A DNA stretch of 38,551 nucleotides from Alphaproteobacteria bacterium (GTDB lineage Bacteria > Pseudomonadota > Alphaproteobacteria > Rhizobiales > JAKIUO01), in the NCBI GenBank assembly GCA_024280475.1, contig JAJRQA010000036.1:1-38551 (forward strand). Reading direction: 5' to 3'. This document shows positions 19,636 through 28,572 of this stretch, in pieces. A program made the translations under genes and the position numbers. The notes below the pieces were generated by a model, which searched no databases, had not been told where the DNA came from, and saw nothing but the letters and a program-made list of their open reading frames with translations. The number at the start of each line of letters is the position of its first letter. Positions within the stretch are counted from its first letter, which is position 1.

Positions 19636-19663
19636 CTGGCCCCCTATTTTACAGGGGGGCCAG
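19636..19663 (-). terminator. Terminator-like hairpin after rne
   Basis: CTGGCCCCC and GGGGGCCAG form a perfect nine-pair stem around ten bases, 13 bases after the rne stop on the minus strand. The following bases are ATTTGAGGCTTTTT, so the T-run is split. Confidence 0.7.
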
Positions 19664-19675
19664 AAGTGAATTGGC

Positions 19676-22216
19676 TTAGCTGGTTTTACGTTGCCACCAG
19701 CCCCTTTTCTTTGGAGCATCCGTAGACTTTTCGGGCGCAGCCTCTGGAGCAGGTGCCTTTTTAGGCACTGGCTTCTTGATGGCTTTGGCCGGTGCTTCTG
19801 CATCTTTTACGACATCTGGCTTTTTGCGGCCATTACTACGGCCTTTTGCTGGCTGTTTCTCTGCCCTTACATCTGCTTGTTCAGAAGGAGCGTCGGTCTT
19901 GACAGGTGCGCTTTTTGCCTCAGTTGCCGTTTTGCCATCATTCTCAGCCGTTTGTTCGGAACCTGTAGCATCGGCCTGTTGCGCAGACTCACCGTTTTGG
20001 AGGCTTTTCTCTCTATTGACATTATTTCTGCCCCGACCACCACGGCGTCCTCTACGGCGCGAGCGGCGAGGTTTTTCGCCCTCTTTGTCATCCTCACCAG
20101 GTGTCCGGGAGCGGGCGCTGTTTTCAGCTTGCTCTGCATTACCATCTGTTGATGCGGGACTTGCGCCGGCTTCACCCCGGGGTTTGCGGCGTCTTGGACG
20201 ACGATTGCGTTTGGGGCGACTATCCTCACTTTTTTCGGGTTCGTCACGATTTTCATCGATGTCACTATCGACATTTTCATCGTCGCCTTGATAGGCCCAG
20301 TCAATGCTGACAACTTTGTTCTCGGGCGTATTTGACTTTGCGCGAGCGGGCGCACCCTTCTCAATCGTGTAATTGATACCGTGAAGATCAGAGTTTCCAA
20401 CGATGGTCACGGTGATCCCATAATGATGTTCAATCTCTTTGAGATAGGCACGTTTGAAATTAAGAATATACAGGGCAGAATCGGTGGTCGTATTGACTTT
20501 AAGATCGGTTTTTTGACCGGTCAACAAGCTGTCTTCGACCGATCGCAGCACATAGAGCGCCACTGATTCAGTGGAACGTATGATACCGGTGCCAAGACAA
20601 TGTGAACATTCGGTTGTTGATCCCTCCAGCACACCTGTACGCAGGCGCTGGCGAGACATTTCAAGCAATCCAAATCCGCTGATAGGCCCAACCTGGATGC
20701 GGGCGCGATCAGATTTGAGGCTGTTTTTGGTCATCTGCTCCACGGCACGATTATTTTTGCGTTCGTCCATATCGATGAAATCGATCACAATCAGACCTGC
20801 AAGGTCGCGCAAACGCAATTGCCGCGCCACTTCCTTGGCCGCCTCCAGATTGGTATTGACTGCGGTTTCTTCGATGCTGAATTCGCGTGTTGATTTTCCT
20901 GAGTTGACATCAACGGCAACGAGCGCTTCAGTTTGATTGATGACGATATAACCACCAGATTTGAGTTTGACCTCAGGGTCGAACATGGCGTTGAGCTGGC
21001 GCTCAACCTGATGGCGCATGAACAAAGGTTCCTGGTCCTTGTAATGATGCACATTTTTGGCATGACTAGGCATGATAAGCCGCATAAAACCTTTGGCTTC
21101 GCGGTATGCTTCATCGCCCGCAACAACGACCTCGTCGATCTCTTTTGAATAGAGATCGCGAATAGACCGCTTGATGAGATTGCCTTCTTCATAGATCAGG
21201 GTGGGGGCCGAAGAATTCAACGTATATTCGCGGATATTTTCCCAAAGGCGCAAAAGATAGTCGAAATCTCGTTTGATTTCAGCTTTCGTGCGGGCCGCTC
21301 CTGCTGTGCGTACAATCAATCCCGTGCCTTCGGGTACTTCGACATTATTGGCGATTTCACGCAGGCGCTTGCGGTCCTTTATATTAGTGATTTTCCGAGA
21401 AATGCCACCACCACGGGCCGTATTGGGCATAAGCACAGTGTAGCGTCCGGCCAACGACATATAAGTGGTGAGCGCCGCACCTTTGTTGCCGCGTTCTTCC
21501 TTTACGACCTGAATAAGAATGATCTGGTTGCGCTTGATGACTTCCTGGATACGGTAGATCTTGCGGCGCCGACGTTTTGGTCGTGCAGGTATTTCCTCAA
21601 GGGCATCTTCGGCGCCAATTGTTTCAAGCGCATCTTTCACATCACTTGTGTCAGCATCGCTATCCATTGCCTCAGATGTATCAGCGTCGGAAGCCGCGGC
21701 ATCCAATTCATCATCTTTGCTTTGGGCAGCGTCGGCTTCATCTTCTGAAGGGTCATCAGAGACCTTCTTTGCCGCCAGATACTCTGTTCCGGCGCTTTCA
21801 GTAATATATTCGACCAGATCGCTATTTTTTGGCGCTCTCTTGCGTCCGCGCCGTTTGCGTCCGCCCGCCATTTTGCGTTTTTCAGCAGCCTCTTCTTGCT
21901 TGGCTTCCAATTCACGCTGCTCAGCTACTTCACGCGCTTCTTCTTCTTTCAAGATGAGGCGATCAGCCACTGGTATTTGATAATAATCAGGGTGTATTTC
22001 GTTAAAGGCGAGAAAACCATGCCGGTTGCCGCCATATTCTACGAATGCCGCCTGCAACGAGGGTTCGACTCTGGTCACCTTGGCGAGGTAAATATTACCA
22101 CGCAGTTGTTTTTTATTGGCTGATTCATAGTCAAATTCTTCGATGCGACTGCCGCGAACGACCACCACCCGGGTTTCTTCCGGATGAGCGGCATCGATAA
22201 GCATTTTGTTTGCCAT
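19676..22216 (-). CDS. rne: Ribonuclease E/G
   Basis: Endoribonuclease for mRNA decay and for rRNA/tRNA processing, and scaffold of the degradosome. 846 residues from the ATG at 22216 (MANKMLIDAAHPEETRVVVV), with GGAG ten bases upstream; the frame is open ten codons further. The S1 domain (about 35-260) is split by a long charged insertion. Catalytic aspartates are Asp436 (VAVDVNSGK) and Asp479 (IVIDFIDM), spaced 43 as in E. coli. The zinc-link is Cys537/Cys540 in ECSHCLGTG. The tail from about 620 is disordered, with Arg-rich patches (RPKRNRRPRRRKPRG; RRSRRRGRRGGRGR) that would bind RNA, ending in PKKRGWWQRKTS. Divergent from amiC. Confidence 0.96.
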   Translation of the reverse strand: MANKMLIDAAHPEETRVVVVRGSRIEEFDYESANKKQLRGNIYLAKVTRVEPSLQAAFVEYGGNRHGFLAFNEIHPDYYQIPVADRLILKEEEAREVAEQRELEAKQEEAAEKRKMAGGRKRRGRKRAPKNSDLVEYITESAGTEYLAAKKVSDDPSEDEADAAQSKDDELDAAASDADTSEAMDSDADTSDVKDALETIGAEDALEEIPARPKRRRRKIYRIQEVIKRNQIILIQVVKEERGNKGAALTTYMSLAGRYTVLMPNTARGGGISRKITNIKDRKRLREIANNVEVPEGTGLIVRTAGAARTKAEIKRDFDYLLRLWENIREYTLNSSAPTLIYEEGNLIKRSIRDLYSKEIDEVVVAGDEAYREAKGFMRLIMPSHAKNVHHYKDQEPLFMRHQVERQLNAMFDPEVKLKSGGYIVINQTEALVAVDVNSGKSTREFSIEETAVNTNLEAAKEVARQLRLRDLAGLIVIDFIDMDERKNNRAVEQMTKNSLKSDRARIQVGPISGFGLLEMSRQRLRTGVLEGSTTECSHCLGTGIIRSTESVALYVLRSVEDSLLTGQKTDLKVNTTTDSALYILNFKRAYLKEIEHHYGITVTIVGNSDLHGINYTIEKGAPARAKSNTPENKVVSIDWAYQGDDENVDSDIDENRDEPEKSEDSRPKRNRRPRRRKPRGEAGASPASTDGNAEQAENSARSRTPGEDDKEGEKPRRSRRRGRRGGRGRNNVNREKSLQNGESAQQADATGSEQTAENDGKTATEAKSAPVKTDAPSEQADVRAEKQPAKGRSNGRKKPDVVKDAEAPAKAIKKPVPKKAPAPEAAPEKSTDAPKKRGWWQRKTS

Positions 22217-22894
22217 GTTGATAGATCTCCAGCGTAGCGTCCACACTTGCTATTGCAATGCGTTCCTTGTCTATGCAGGGAAATGCGGGGTGAACGGTCG
22301 CTATTATAGGATTATACTTGCTGTTGGATTGAAGAGGTAATTGGCCAGAGCAGGTATAGGGACGGGAGTGCCGTGCGCTAACTGAATGGGATAGAAAATG
22401 TCGACCAAGCTGCGCCATGGGGTTGTCCGTCGGGTGTCGCCCGTCCGTCCTGTCGTTCATGGTTTCGCTCGATGCCAAAATCATCAATTAATTCTTCATT
22501 GTTATTAGAAGACAGGATTCCCTGCCATCATTGCTTTTGCCATAGGGCTGACGTGTCGCCATGTCCCCGTTGGGCGGTGCCAACATTCTCAACCCCGCAT
22601 AGATAGGGGATCAAAGCCGACACAAAAATTTGCGATCATTAAAACATTTAACGGGTCAAATTCCCGATCATGTTTTCTACACAAATGAATTTCTATTGGT
22701 TCACAGTACTCATTTTTTGGCTAAATCGAACGTTCCAGAATGATATGTTGGAACAGGTCACGATCCTTCTTCGTCATTGAATGAAGAGCTCGTTTGCATT
22801 CAGCCAGCTGTATTGTCAGTTATATTGGAGCTTTCCCTTCAAGTTCAACCCCAGTAATACTGTAGAAAACGCATCCCTGAGAGGGAGAAACAAT

Positions 22895-22978
22895 ATGGTT
22901 TCATCTGCTGAAGGAACATTACGTGCTGATTGGCCCGTTTGGCAAGCAATATTGAGAGAATTGATGAATAACTCGTGA
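22895..22978 (+). CDS. Possible 27-residue peptide upstream of amiC
   Basis: ATG at 22895 is preceded by GGGAGA at 22883-22888 with a good spacer. The frame encodes a 27-residue peptide beginning MVSSAEGTLRADWPVW and ending at TGA 22978. It is soluble and resembles nothing I know. The frame is open further upstream (to 22781) but without a ribosome binding site. It could be a leader peptide, an orphan small protein or chance. Confidence 0.25.
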   Translation: MVSSAEGTLRADWPVWQAILRELMNNS

Positions 22979-23073
22979 TCGACAGGATCGCGACAAAATT
23001 TGGCCATCAGTATAACTTTTTCCCGGTTTTAAGTAATGTGGTTTACAAGTGCGGGCAATTTGATCATCCAGCC

Positions 23074-23082
23074 TGATATAAT
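23074..23082 (+). promoter_or_regulatory. Extended -10 promoter element for amiC
   Basis: TGATATAAT matches the extended -10 consensus TGnTATAAT perfectly; no good -35 is seen 17 bases before, as is common for this class. It predicts a leader of about 90 nt. Confidence 0.45.
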
Positions 23083-23178
23083 AATACCGAATCATGTCTT
23101 GCAGGAGCCTTGATTCAATCCATCATTGACCGCAGCATGTAGTGTCTACCAAAACAGACCCGTCAAGAAAGGGGAGCC

Positions 23179-24465
23179 ATGAAATATCGCGACTATTCTG
23201 GCCTTAACGGCTTCTATGTGTTTCTTTTTTTTGGTTCTTCGCTGTTTTTCCTAATCGCGCTCATCATGATGAGCACGACAACATCTGTGTGGGCCAAAAC
23301 AACAGTGGCCAAGGGCGCTCGCCTTGGTGGTGATGTCAAACGCATTACGTTTGTGGTTAATTTATCGAAAAAAGTGGAGATCAAGGTTTTTACCCTTGCC
23401 AAACCATATCGGGTCATCATTGACCTGCCCGAGGTTAAATTTCAATTTCCGTCTGGTCTTGGTAGAAAAGGCAAAGGATTGGTAAGCGCCTATCGTTACG
23501 GCCTGTTTGCTCCTGGCAAATCGAGAATCGTTATCGATGTCAAATACCCGGTGCTGGTGACCAAAGCGTTGGTCATGGAAGCAAATGGCGGCACGCCAGC
23601 ACGGATGGAAATTGTCCTTGTTAAAACAAGCCAGGACAAATTTGCCCTGAGTCTGGCAAAACGAAATTTAGCAAAGGATCTATCTTCTAAAATAACCGAA
23701 ACAAAGAAATCTGTTTCAAAAAAGAAAAAGAAGGATGCTACGCCAGAAGAAGGCGCCAGGCCGATGATCGTCATTGATCCAGGCCATGGTGGAGTGGACC
23801 CTGGAGCGATTGGATCAAAAGGCACACTTGAAAAAAAGATAGTGCTGACATTTTCAAAGCAATTGAGAAAACAATTATTGGCAACCGGACTCTATCGTGT
23901 CGCCATGACCCGCGATATCGATACTTATATTCCCCTGCATGATCGAGTGAAAATTGGCCGCCGCAATAAAGCCAGCCTGTTTATCTCCATTCATGCTGAC
24001 TCTATTTCGAGAAAACGTCGAAGACGCAACAGTGTTAGAGGCGCATCCATATATATCTTGTCGAATAAAGCATCTGACGCAGAGGCAAAAGCCCTCGCGG
24101 CGCTTGAAAATCGATCGGATATCATTGCAGGCATTGAACTACCAGAGAGTGAAAATCCAGTCACAAATATTCTTATTGATCTTGCCCAGCGAGAAACCAA
24201 TGAATTGTCACTTATGTTTGCAAAATTGCAGCTCAAGCAAATGCGAGGGACCGTCAGGCTGCATGGCTACAGAACAAGATCGGCGGGCTTTCGTGTGCTA
24301 AAAGCGCCTGACACACCCTCTGTGCTCTTAGAACTGGGCTATCTCAGTAGCATCCATGACGAAAAAAATCTCAAATCGTCTAAGTGGCAAAAAAAGATGG
24401 GTAAAGTTCTTTTAAAATCGATTGAGGCCTATTTCACCCAGCAGGTTGCTGTTAATCCGTACTGA
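23179..24465 (+). CDS. amiC: N-acetylmuramoyl-L-alanine amidase, AmiC type
   Basis: Zinc amidase that cuts the bond between N-acetylmuramic acid and L-alanine, needed for daughter-cell separation. 428 residues. A hydrophobic export segment lies at 12-39 (ends SVWAK). An AMIN domain at about 45-150 should bind peptidoglycan or septal partners. A lysine-rich linker (176-190) leads to the Amidase_3 domain, whose zinc and catalytic residues are visible: His203 (IDPGHGGVDPGA), Glu218 (GTLEKKIVL), His272 (ISIHADS) and Glu385 (LLELGYLS). The AAGGGGAG ribosome binding site is strong and close. It precedes mrcA by 196 bases; amiC-mrcA-prfB is a conserved alphaproteobacterial order. Confidence 0.95.
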   Translation: MKYRDYSGLNGFYVFLFFGSSLFFLIALIMMSTTTSVWAKTTVAKGARLGGDVKRITFVVNLSKKVEIKVFTLAKPYRVIIDLPEVKFQFPSGLGRKGKGLVSAYRYGLFAPGKSRIVIDVKYPVLVTKALVMEANGGTPARMEIVLVKTSQDKFALSLAKRNLAKDLSSKITETKKSVSKKKKKDATPEEGARPMIVIDPGHGGVDPGAIGSKGTLEKKIVLTFSKQLRKQLLATGLYRVAMTRDIDTYIPLHDRVKIGRRNKASLFISIHADSISRKRRRRNSVRGASIYILSNKASDAEAKALAALENRSDIIAGIELPESENPVTNILIDLAQRETNELSLMFAKLQLKQMRGTVRLHGYRTRSAGFRVLKAPDTPSVLLELGYLSSIHDEKNLKSSKWQKKMGKVLLKSIEAYFTQQVAVNPY

Positions 24466-24661
24466 GATAAATTACCAGTTTTTTATTGTTAGTAGCAAAA
24501 CCAGTCCTTTTTGCTGTAATTAGAAGGTTTTTGGGATATTCGTTAGCAGTAAGCTGCTATTTGCCACGTCCTCGCCATATTGAATTTCCTTATTGAATAG
24601 TGTTAACACCATGCTCGAAAACAAAATTACATACAATTGATCAGGAAGAGAACACACCAGC

Positions 24662-27241
24662 ATGCATGCAACACCGCCACCTGTTCTTCCTCCAAAGACA
24701 GTCAAGCGCCGATCCAAGAGCTGGACCGTGGCGTTTATTGGTTGGCTATTTGCTGGTGGGATGATTTTGGGCATCGCTGGCGCTGGCGTGGCAGGTTATT
24801 TTTTGTGGAACATCTCGCAGGACTTGCCCAATTACGAAAAACTCGCCGAGTATGAACCACCCGTTATGACGCGCATTCATGCAAATGATGGTCGTTTACT
24901 CGCAGAATATGCTCGTGAACGGCGCATTTACGTGCCTATCAATGCGGTTCCCAAACCATTGATCCAGGCGTTTATGGCGGCGGAAGACAAAAACTTCTAT
25001 GAACATCATGGTATTGATCTAAAGGCATTTGCCGCAGCCGTCGTCGCCAATGTGCGCCGTCTGGCTGGAATGGGAGGCTCAAAACGAGGGGCCTCGACCA
25101 TTACCCAACAGGTTGCCAAGAACTTCTTGCTGACATCGGATCAAACAATTGTGCGAAAGGTCAAAGAGGCTATTCTTGCTATACGCATCGAGCGGACCTT
25201 TACCAAGGGTCAGATCATGGAACTATATCTCAATGAGATATTTTTTGGTCTGCGCTCTTATGGCGTTGCCGCCGCCTCTCTCAATTATTTCGGCAAATCG
25301 CTAAAAGAATTGCAAATTCACGAAATGGCCTATTTGGCCACCCTTCCCAAGGCTCCAAACAACTACCATCCGTTCCGCAAAACTAAAAAAGCTCTGATCA
25401 GACGAAACTGGATTTTGGGACGCATGCATGCCAATGGATTCATTACCGAGGAACAAAGGGCTGAAGCTGTTACCCACGAGCTTGAAGTCAATCCTCGCCC
25501 CTTTGGCGCGCGTATTTTTGCCGCCGAGTATTTCGCAGAAGAAGTACGCCGGGATATTTTGGCTCGTTATGGCGAAACCAAACTTTATGAAGGTGGGTTG
25601 TCAGTACGCACAACGCTCAATCCGCGCATGCAGCGCATGGCAAAAAAAGCGTTGGTTGATGGCCTTGTCGCTTATGATCGCCGACACGGATGGCGGGGCG
25701 CTATAACCAGCCTCGACCTTGGTGGTGGCGATTGGGGACAGCTCATTACCAAGGTCGACAACTCTCTTACGGATATTCAGCCCTGGCGGCAAGCGGTTGT
25801 CCTTGAACTGGGAGCTGATGAAGCACGTATAGGGCTGCGGCCGGCAAAATTGACATCTGGCAAGCTTGAAGAAAAGCGTGAAGTAGGCTCCATACCTTTT
25901 GTGGAGATGCGTTGGGCCAGAAAACTTCTGTCCATGAAGATTACTAAAAAAGGCAGACGTGTCGAATCCAAAAGCAAGCGTCCCAAAAAACCTGCTGATG
26001 TATTAAGTGTTGGTGATGTGATTTTTGTGGCACCTAGGCGTCCTCGTGCCAAAAGGGGTAAGCGCAAAGCCCTCACCGAACAAGATGTTGCAGGGCAATG
26101 GCGGCTTATGCAGGTCCCGCAGATTGGCGGCGGCATCACTGTCATGGATCCCCATACGGGTCGCATTCTTGCGCTTGTTGGCGGTTTCAGCTTTGCAGCC
26201 AGTAATTTCAACCGTGCAACACAGGCTAATCGCCAGCCCGGTTCTTCCTTTAAACCGTTTGTATATGCCACGGCATTGGATAATGGATATTCACCGTCCA
26301 CCGTCATCCTTGACGCGCCGCTTGCCATTGACCAGGGCCCTGGTCTGGATGTCTGGCGTCCCCAGAATTACGGCAAAAAATTCTATGGACCATCCACATT
26401 GCGAACAGGCATCGAGCGATCTCGCAATCTGATGACTGTGCGGCTCGCGCAAGATATGGGTATGCCGGTAATCGCGGAATATGCAAGACGTTTTGGTATC
26501 TATGATAATTTGATGCCAGTGCTCTCTATGTCATTGGGCGCTGGTGAAACGACACTATTGCGCCTTACAACGGGCTACGCCATTCTGGCAAATGGCGGAT
26601 ATCAGGTAAAACCTACGGTGATCGATCGTATTCAAGACCGTTATGGGAAAACGCTATATAGTCATGACGAGCGGTCATGCCCTGATTGCTCCGCCAAAAC
26701 CTGGAATAATCAGGAAGAGCCCGAACTTGTTGATACCCGTAAGCAAATCATCGACCCTCATACTGCCTATCAAATAACGTCCATGATGGAGGGGGTCGTC
26801 AAACGAGGTACTGGTGTCCGGGTCGGTCGCGCACTCCCAAACATATCCCTCGCTGGCAAAACCGGCACTACCAATGATGAACGAGACGCATGGTTTATGG
26901 GGTTTTCCCCCGATCTTGTTGTTGGTGTTTTCGTGGGTTTTGACAATCCAACACCCATGGGCAAGGGCGAAACTGGCGGTGGCGTCGCATCGCCAATCTT
27001 CAAAGATTTCATGAAAATGGCCATGAAAGATAAAAAATCTATCCCCTTTAGAGCACCTCCTGGTATTCAGCTTGTCAAAATAAATCGCAAGACAGGCGAG
27101 CGCGCCTCATATTCCGGCAAGAATGTCATCCTTGAAGCATTCAAACCAGGCACATCGCCACCCGACCCTTCAGCAAACCGTTGGGCGCCTGGAGGCGCTG
27201 GACAGGAATATCTGTCTCCAGCTGGTCGTGGTCTCTATTAA
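24662..27241 (+). CDS. mrcA: Penicillin-binding protein 1A, bifunctional transglycosylase/transpeptidase
   Basis: Polymerises glycan strands and cross-links them. 859 residues. A short cytosolic N-terminus and a membrane helix at about 22-50 are followed by the GT51 glycosyltransferase domain: catalytic Glu108 in AAEDKNFYEHHGID, GASTITQQVAKNF, and LNEIFFG. An inserted beta domain (about 300-500) is typical of PBP1A. The transpeptidase motifs are S528-S-F-K531, SRN in GIERSRNLMTVRLA, and Lys733-Thr-Gly in LAGKTGTTND. The ATG at 24662 has AGGAAGAG about 15 bases upstream, a long spacer. The C-terminus is Pro/Gly-rich and probably flexible. prfB begins 69 bases after the stop. Confidence 0.96.
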   Translation: MHATPPPVLPPKTVKRRSKSWTVAFIGWLFAGGMILGIAGAGVAGYFLWNISQDLPNYEKLAEYEPPVMTRIHANDGRLLAEYARERRIYVPINAVPKPLIQAFMAAEDKNFYEHHGIDLKAFAAAVVANVRRLAGMGGSKRGASTITQQVAKNFLLTSDQTIVRKVKEAILAIRIERTFTKGQIMELYLNEIFFGLRSYGVAAASLNYFGKSLKELQIHEMAYLATLPKAPNNYHPFRKTKKALIRRNWILGRMHANGFITEEQRAEAVTHELEVNPRPFGARIFAAEYFAEEVRRDILARYGETKLYEGGLSVRTTLNPRMQRMAKKALVDGLVAYDRRHGWRGAITSLDLGGGDWGQLITKVDNSLTDIQPWRQAVVLELGADEARIGLRPAKLTSGKLEEKREVGSIPFVEMRWARKLLSMKITKKGRRVESKSKRPKKPADVLSVGDVIFVAPRRPRAKRGKRKALTEQDVAGQWRLMQVPQIGGGITVMDPHTGRILALVGGFSFAASNFNRATQANRQPGSSFKPFVYATALDNGYSPSTVILDAPLAIDQGPGLDVWRPQNYGKKFYGPSTLRTGIERSRNLMTVRLAQDMGMPVIAEYARRFGIYDNLMPVLSMSLGAGETTLLRLTTGYAILANGGYQVKPTVIDRIQDRYGKTLYSHDERSCPDCSAKTWNNQEEPELVDTRKQIIDPHTAYQITSMMEGVVKRGTGVRVGRALPNISLAGKTGTTNDERDAWFMGFSPDLVVGVFVGFDNPTPMGKGETGGGVASPIFKDFMKMAMKDKKSIPFRAPPGIQLVKINRKTGERASYSGKNVILEAFKPGTSPPDPSANRWAPGGAGQEYLSPAGRGLY

Positions 27242-27310
27242 CTTGAATTCGCAAACCTGCCACTGCATAACTACCTTTCTTTAGTTTTCTATAGCGAGGA
27301 GATTTCCTGC

Positions 27311-28439
27311 ATGCGTGCAGAAACACAACATCTGGTCGATGAAATCAAGGGGTCACTTACACTCCTAAGGAGGCATCTTTGACTGGGATACAGCAAAAGA
27401 GCGACTACAGGTATTAAACGAACAGGCCGAAGATCCAACCCTTTGGAATGATGCTGGCAAGGCACGAAAAGTCATGCGCGAGCGGCAACGCCTGGAAACT
27501 GCTATTAACGCATTTGAGCGCCTTGAGCGCGAGCTCTCCGATAATTCCGACATGATTTCTCTTGGCGAAGATGAAGGTGATGACGAGGTAATTGTAGAGG
27601 CCGAAGACGCGCTCAAAATTCTGCATAAGGAAACACTGCGCCGCGAGACAGAAGCCTTGTTATCCGGGGAAGCCGATGGCAATGACACCTATCTGGAAAT
27701 CAATGCGGGAGCTGGCGGCACGGAGGCGCAGGACTGGGCCGAGATGATGATGCGTATGTATGTGCGTTGGGCAGAACAACATGCCTATAAAGTCCAGATC
27801 ATCGAGACCAGCGCTGGAGAAGAAGCTGGTATTAAATCAGCAACTTTGCATTTCAAAGGCGAAGATGCCTATGGCTGGATGAAAACGGAATCCGGTGTCC
27901 ATCGTCTGGTGCGCATTTCACCTTTTGATTCCAGCGCACGCCGCCATACCAGTTTTGCCAGCGTCTGGGTCTATCCCGTTGTCGATGAAAATATCGAAAT
28001 TGAAGTCAATGAAAGTGATTGCCGCATTGATACATATAGAGCCAGCGGAGCAGGGGGGCAGCATGTCAACACAACCGATAGTGCCGTTCGCATTACTCAT
28101 AAACCAACAAATATCGTGGTGCAGTGCCAGTCCCAACGCTCGCAGCACAAGAACAAGGATACTGCCTGGTCCATGCTTAAAGCGCGCCTTTATGAAGAAG
28201 AACTCAAAAAGCGCGAAGAAGAATCACAAGCTCAGGCCGCTCAAAAAACCGACATTGGTTGGGGCCATCAGATCAGATCCTACGTGCTACAGCCCTACCA
28301 AATGGTCAAAGATCTACGTACTGGTGTTGAAAGTACCAATCCACCAGCCGTCCTCGATGGGGATCTGGATCAATTCATATCGGCAGCATTAGCCCAGCGG
28401 GTCAATGGGGCAGGCGAAAAAGTCGCTGACTTAGACTAA
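27311..28439 (+). CDS. prfB: Peptide chain release factor 2, with programmed +1 frameshift
   Basis: Recognises UGA and UAA and releases the finished chain from the ribosome. The coding sequence is join(27311..27379,27381..28439), 375 residues. The first 23 codons ([20 protein letters not shown]...) end at an in-frame TGA; slipping forward one base at CTT-TGA-C continues as [20 protein letters not shown], the normal RF2 sequence. The SPF stop-codon anticodon tripeptide is at 203-205 ([12 protein letters not shown]), and the GGQ peptidyl-hydrolysis motif at 248-250 ([15 protein letters not shown]). GAGGAG precedes the ATG by eight bases. An unshifted reading would wrongly start at 27474 and lose the N-terminal domain. 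Confidence 0.97.
27368..27383 (+). promoter_or_regulatory. prfB programmed +1 frameshift site
   Basis: AGG AGG CAT CTT TGA C. An internal Shine-Dalgarno-like AGGAGG sits three bases before the slippery CTT and the in-frame TGA (27380-27382), as in E. coli prfB. Low RF2 lets the ribosome pause and slip, raising RF2 synthesis: a self-regulating loop. Confidence 0.97.
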
Positions 28440-28473
28440 AGGTCGAAAGTTGCAAAGATATATAGGAAATTAA

Positions 28474-28507
28474 AACACCCCCCGCAATATTAATTGCGGG
28501 GGGTGTT
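28474..28507. terminator. Shared hairpin terminator between convergent prfB and bactofilin genes
   Basis: AACACCCCCCGCAAT and its exact complement form a 15-pair stem around ATTA. On the minus strand it is followed by TTAATTT, a fair U-tract for the bactofilin transcript. On the plus strand no T-run follows, so it may mainly block or protect the prfB end. Confidence 0.85.
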
Positions 28508-28572
28508 CTCAATTCGTTTCCGCTCTTGCAATGCAATAAAGCAAATTCAATGACTGGACCTTACGTCTTGGC

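Larger units (their letters stand above)
22217..23178. other. 962-bp divergent region between rne and amiC
   Basis: Holds no recognised gene. The left part (about 22217-22620) is probably the long rne leader, the usual site of RNase E autocontrol. It has C/G-rich runs that could fold, but I could not fix a structure. The right part holds a possible 27-residue peptide gene and an extended -10 element for amiC (both listed), plus a GTTCCA/TGGAAC inverted repeat at 22732-22754. Confidence 0.6.

Noticed and set aside
22732-22754. LexA-type operator (GTTCCA...TGGAAC)
   Set aside because: Alphaproteobacterial LexA sites are direct repeats GTTC-N7-GTTC; this is an inverted repeat with 11 bases between, likely chance.
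27380-27382. prfB as a pseudogene because of the in-frame TGA
   Set aside because: The stop is the programmed frameshift site with Shine-Dalgarno and CTT-TGA-C, and the product is otherwise intact.
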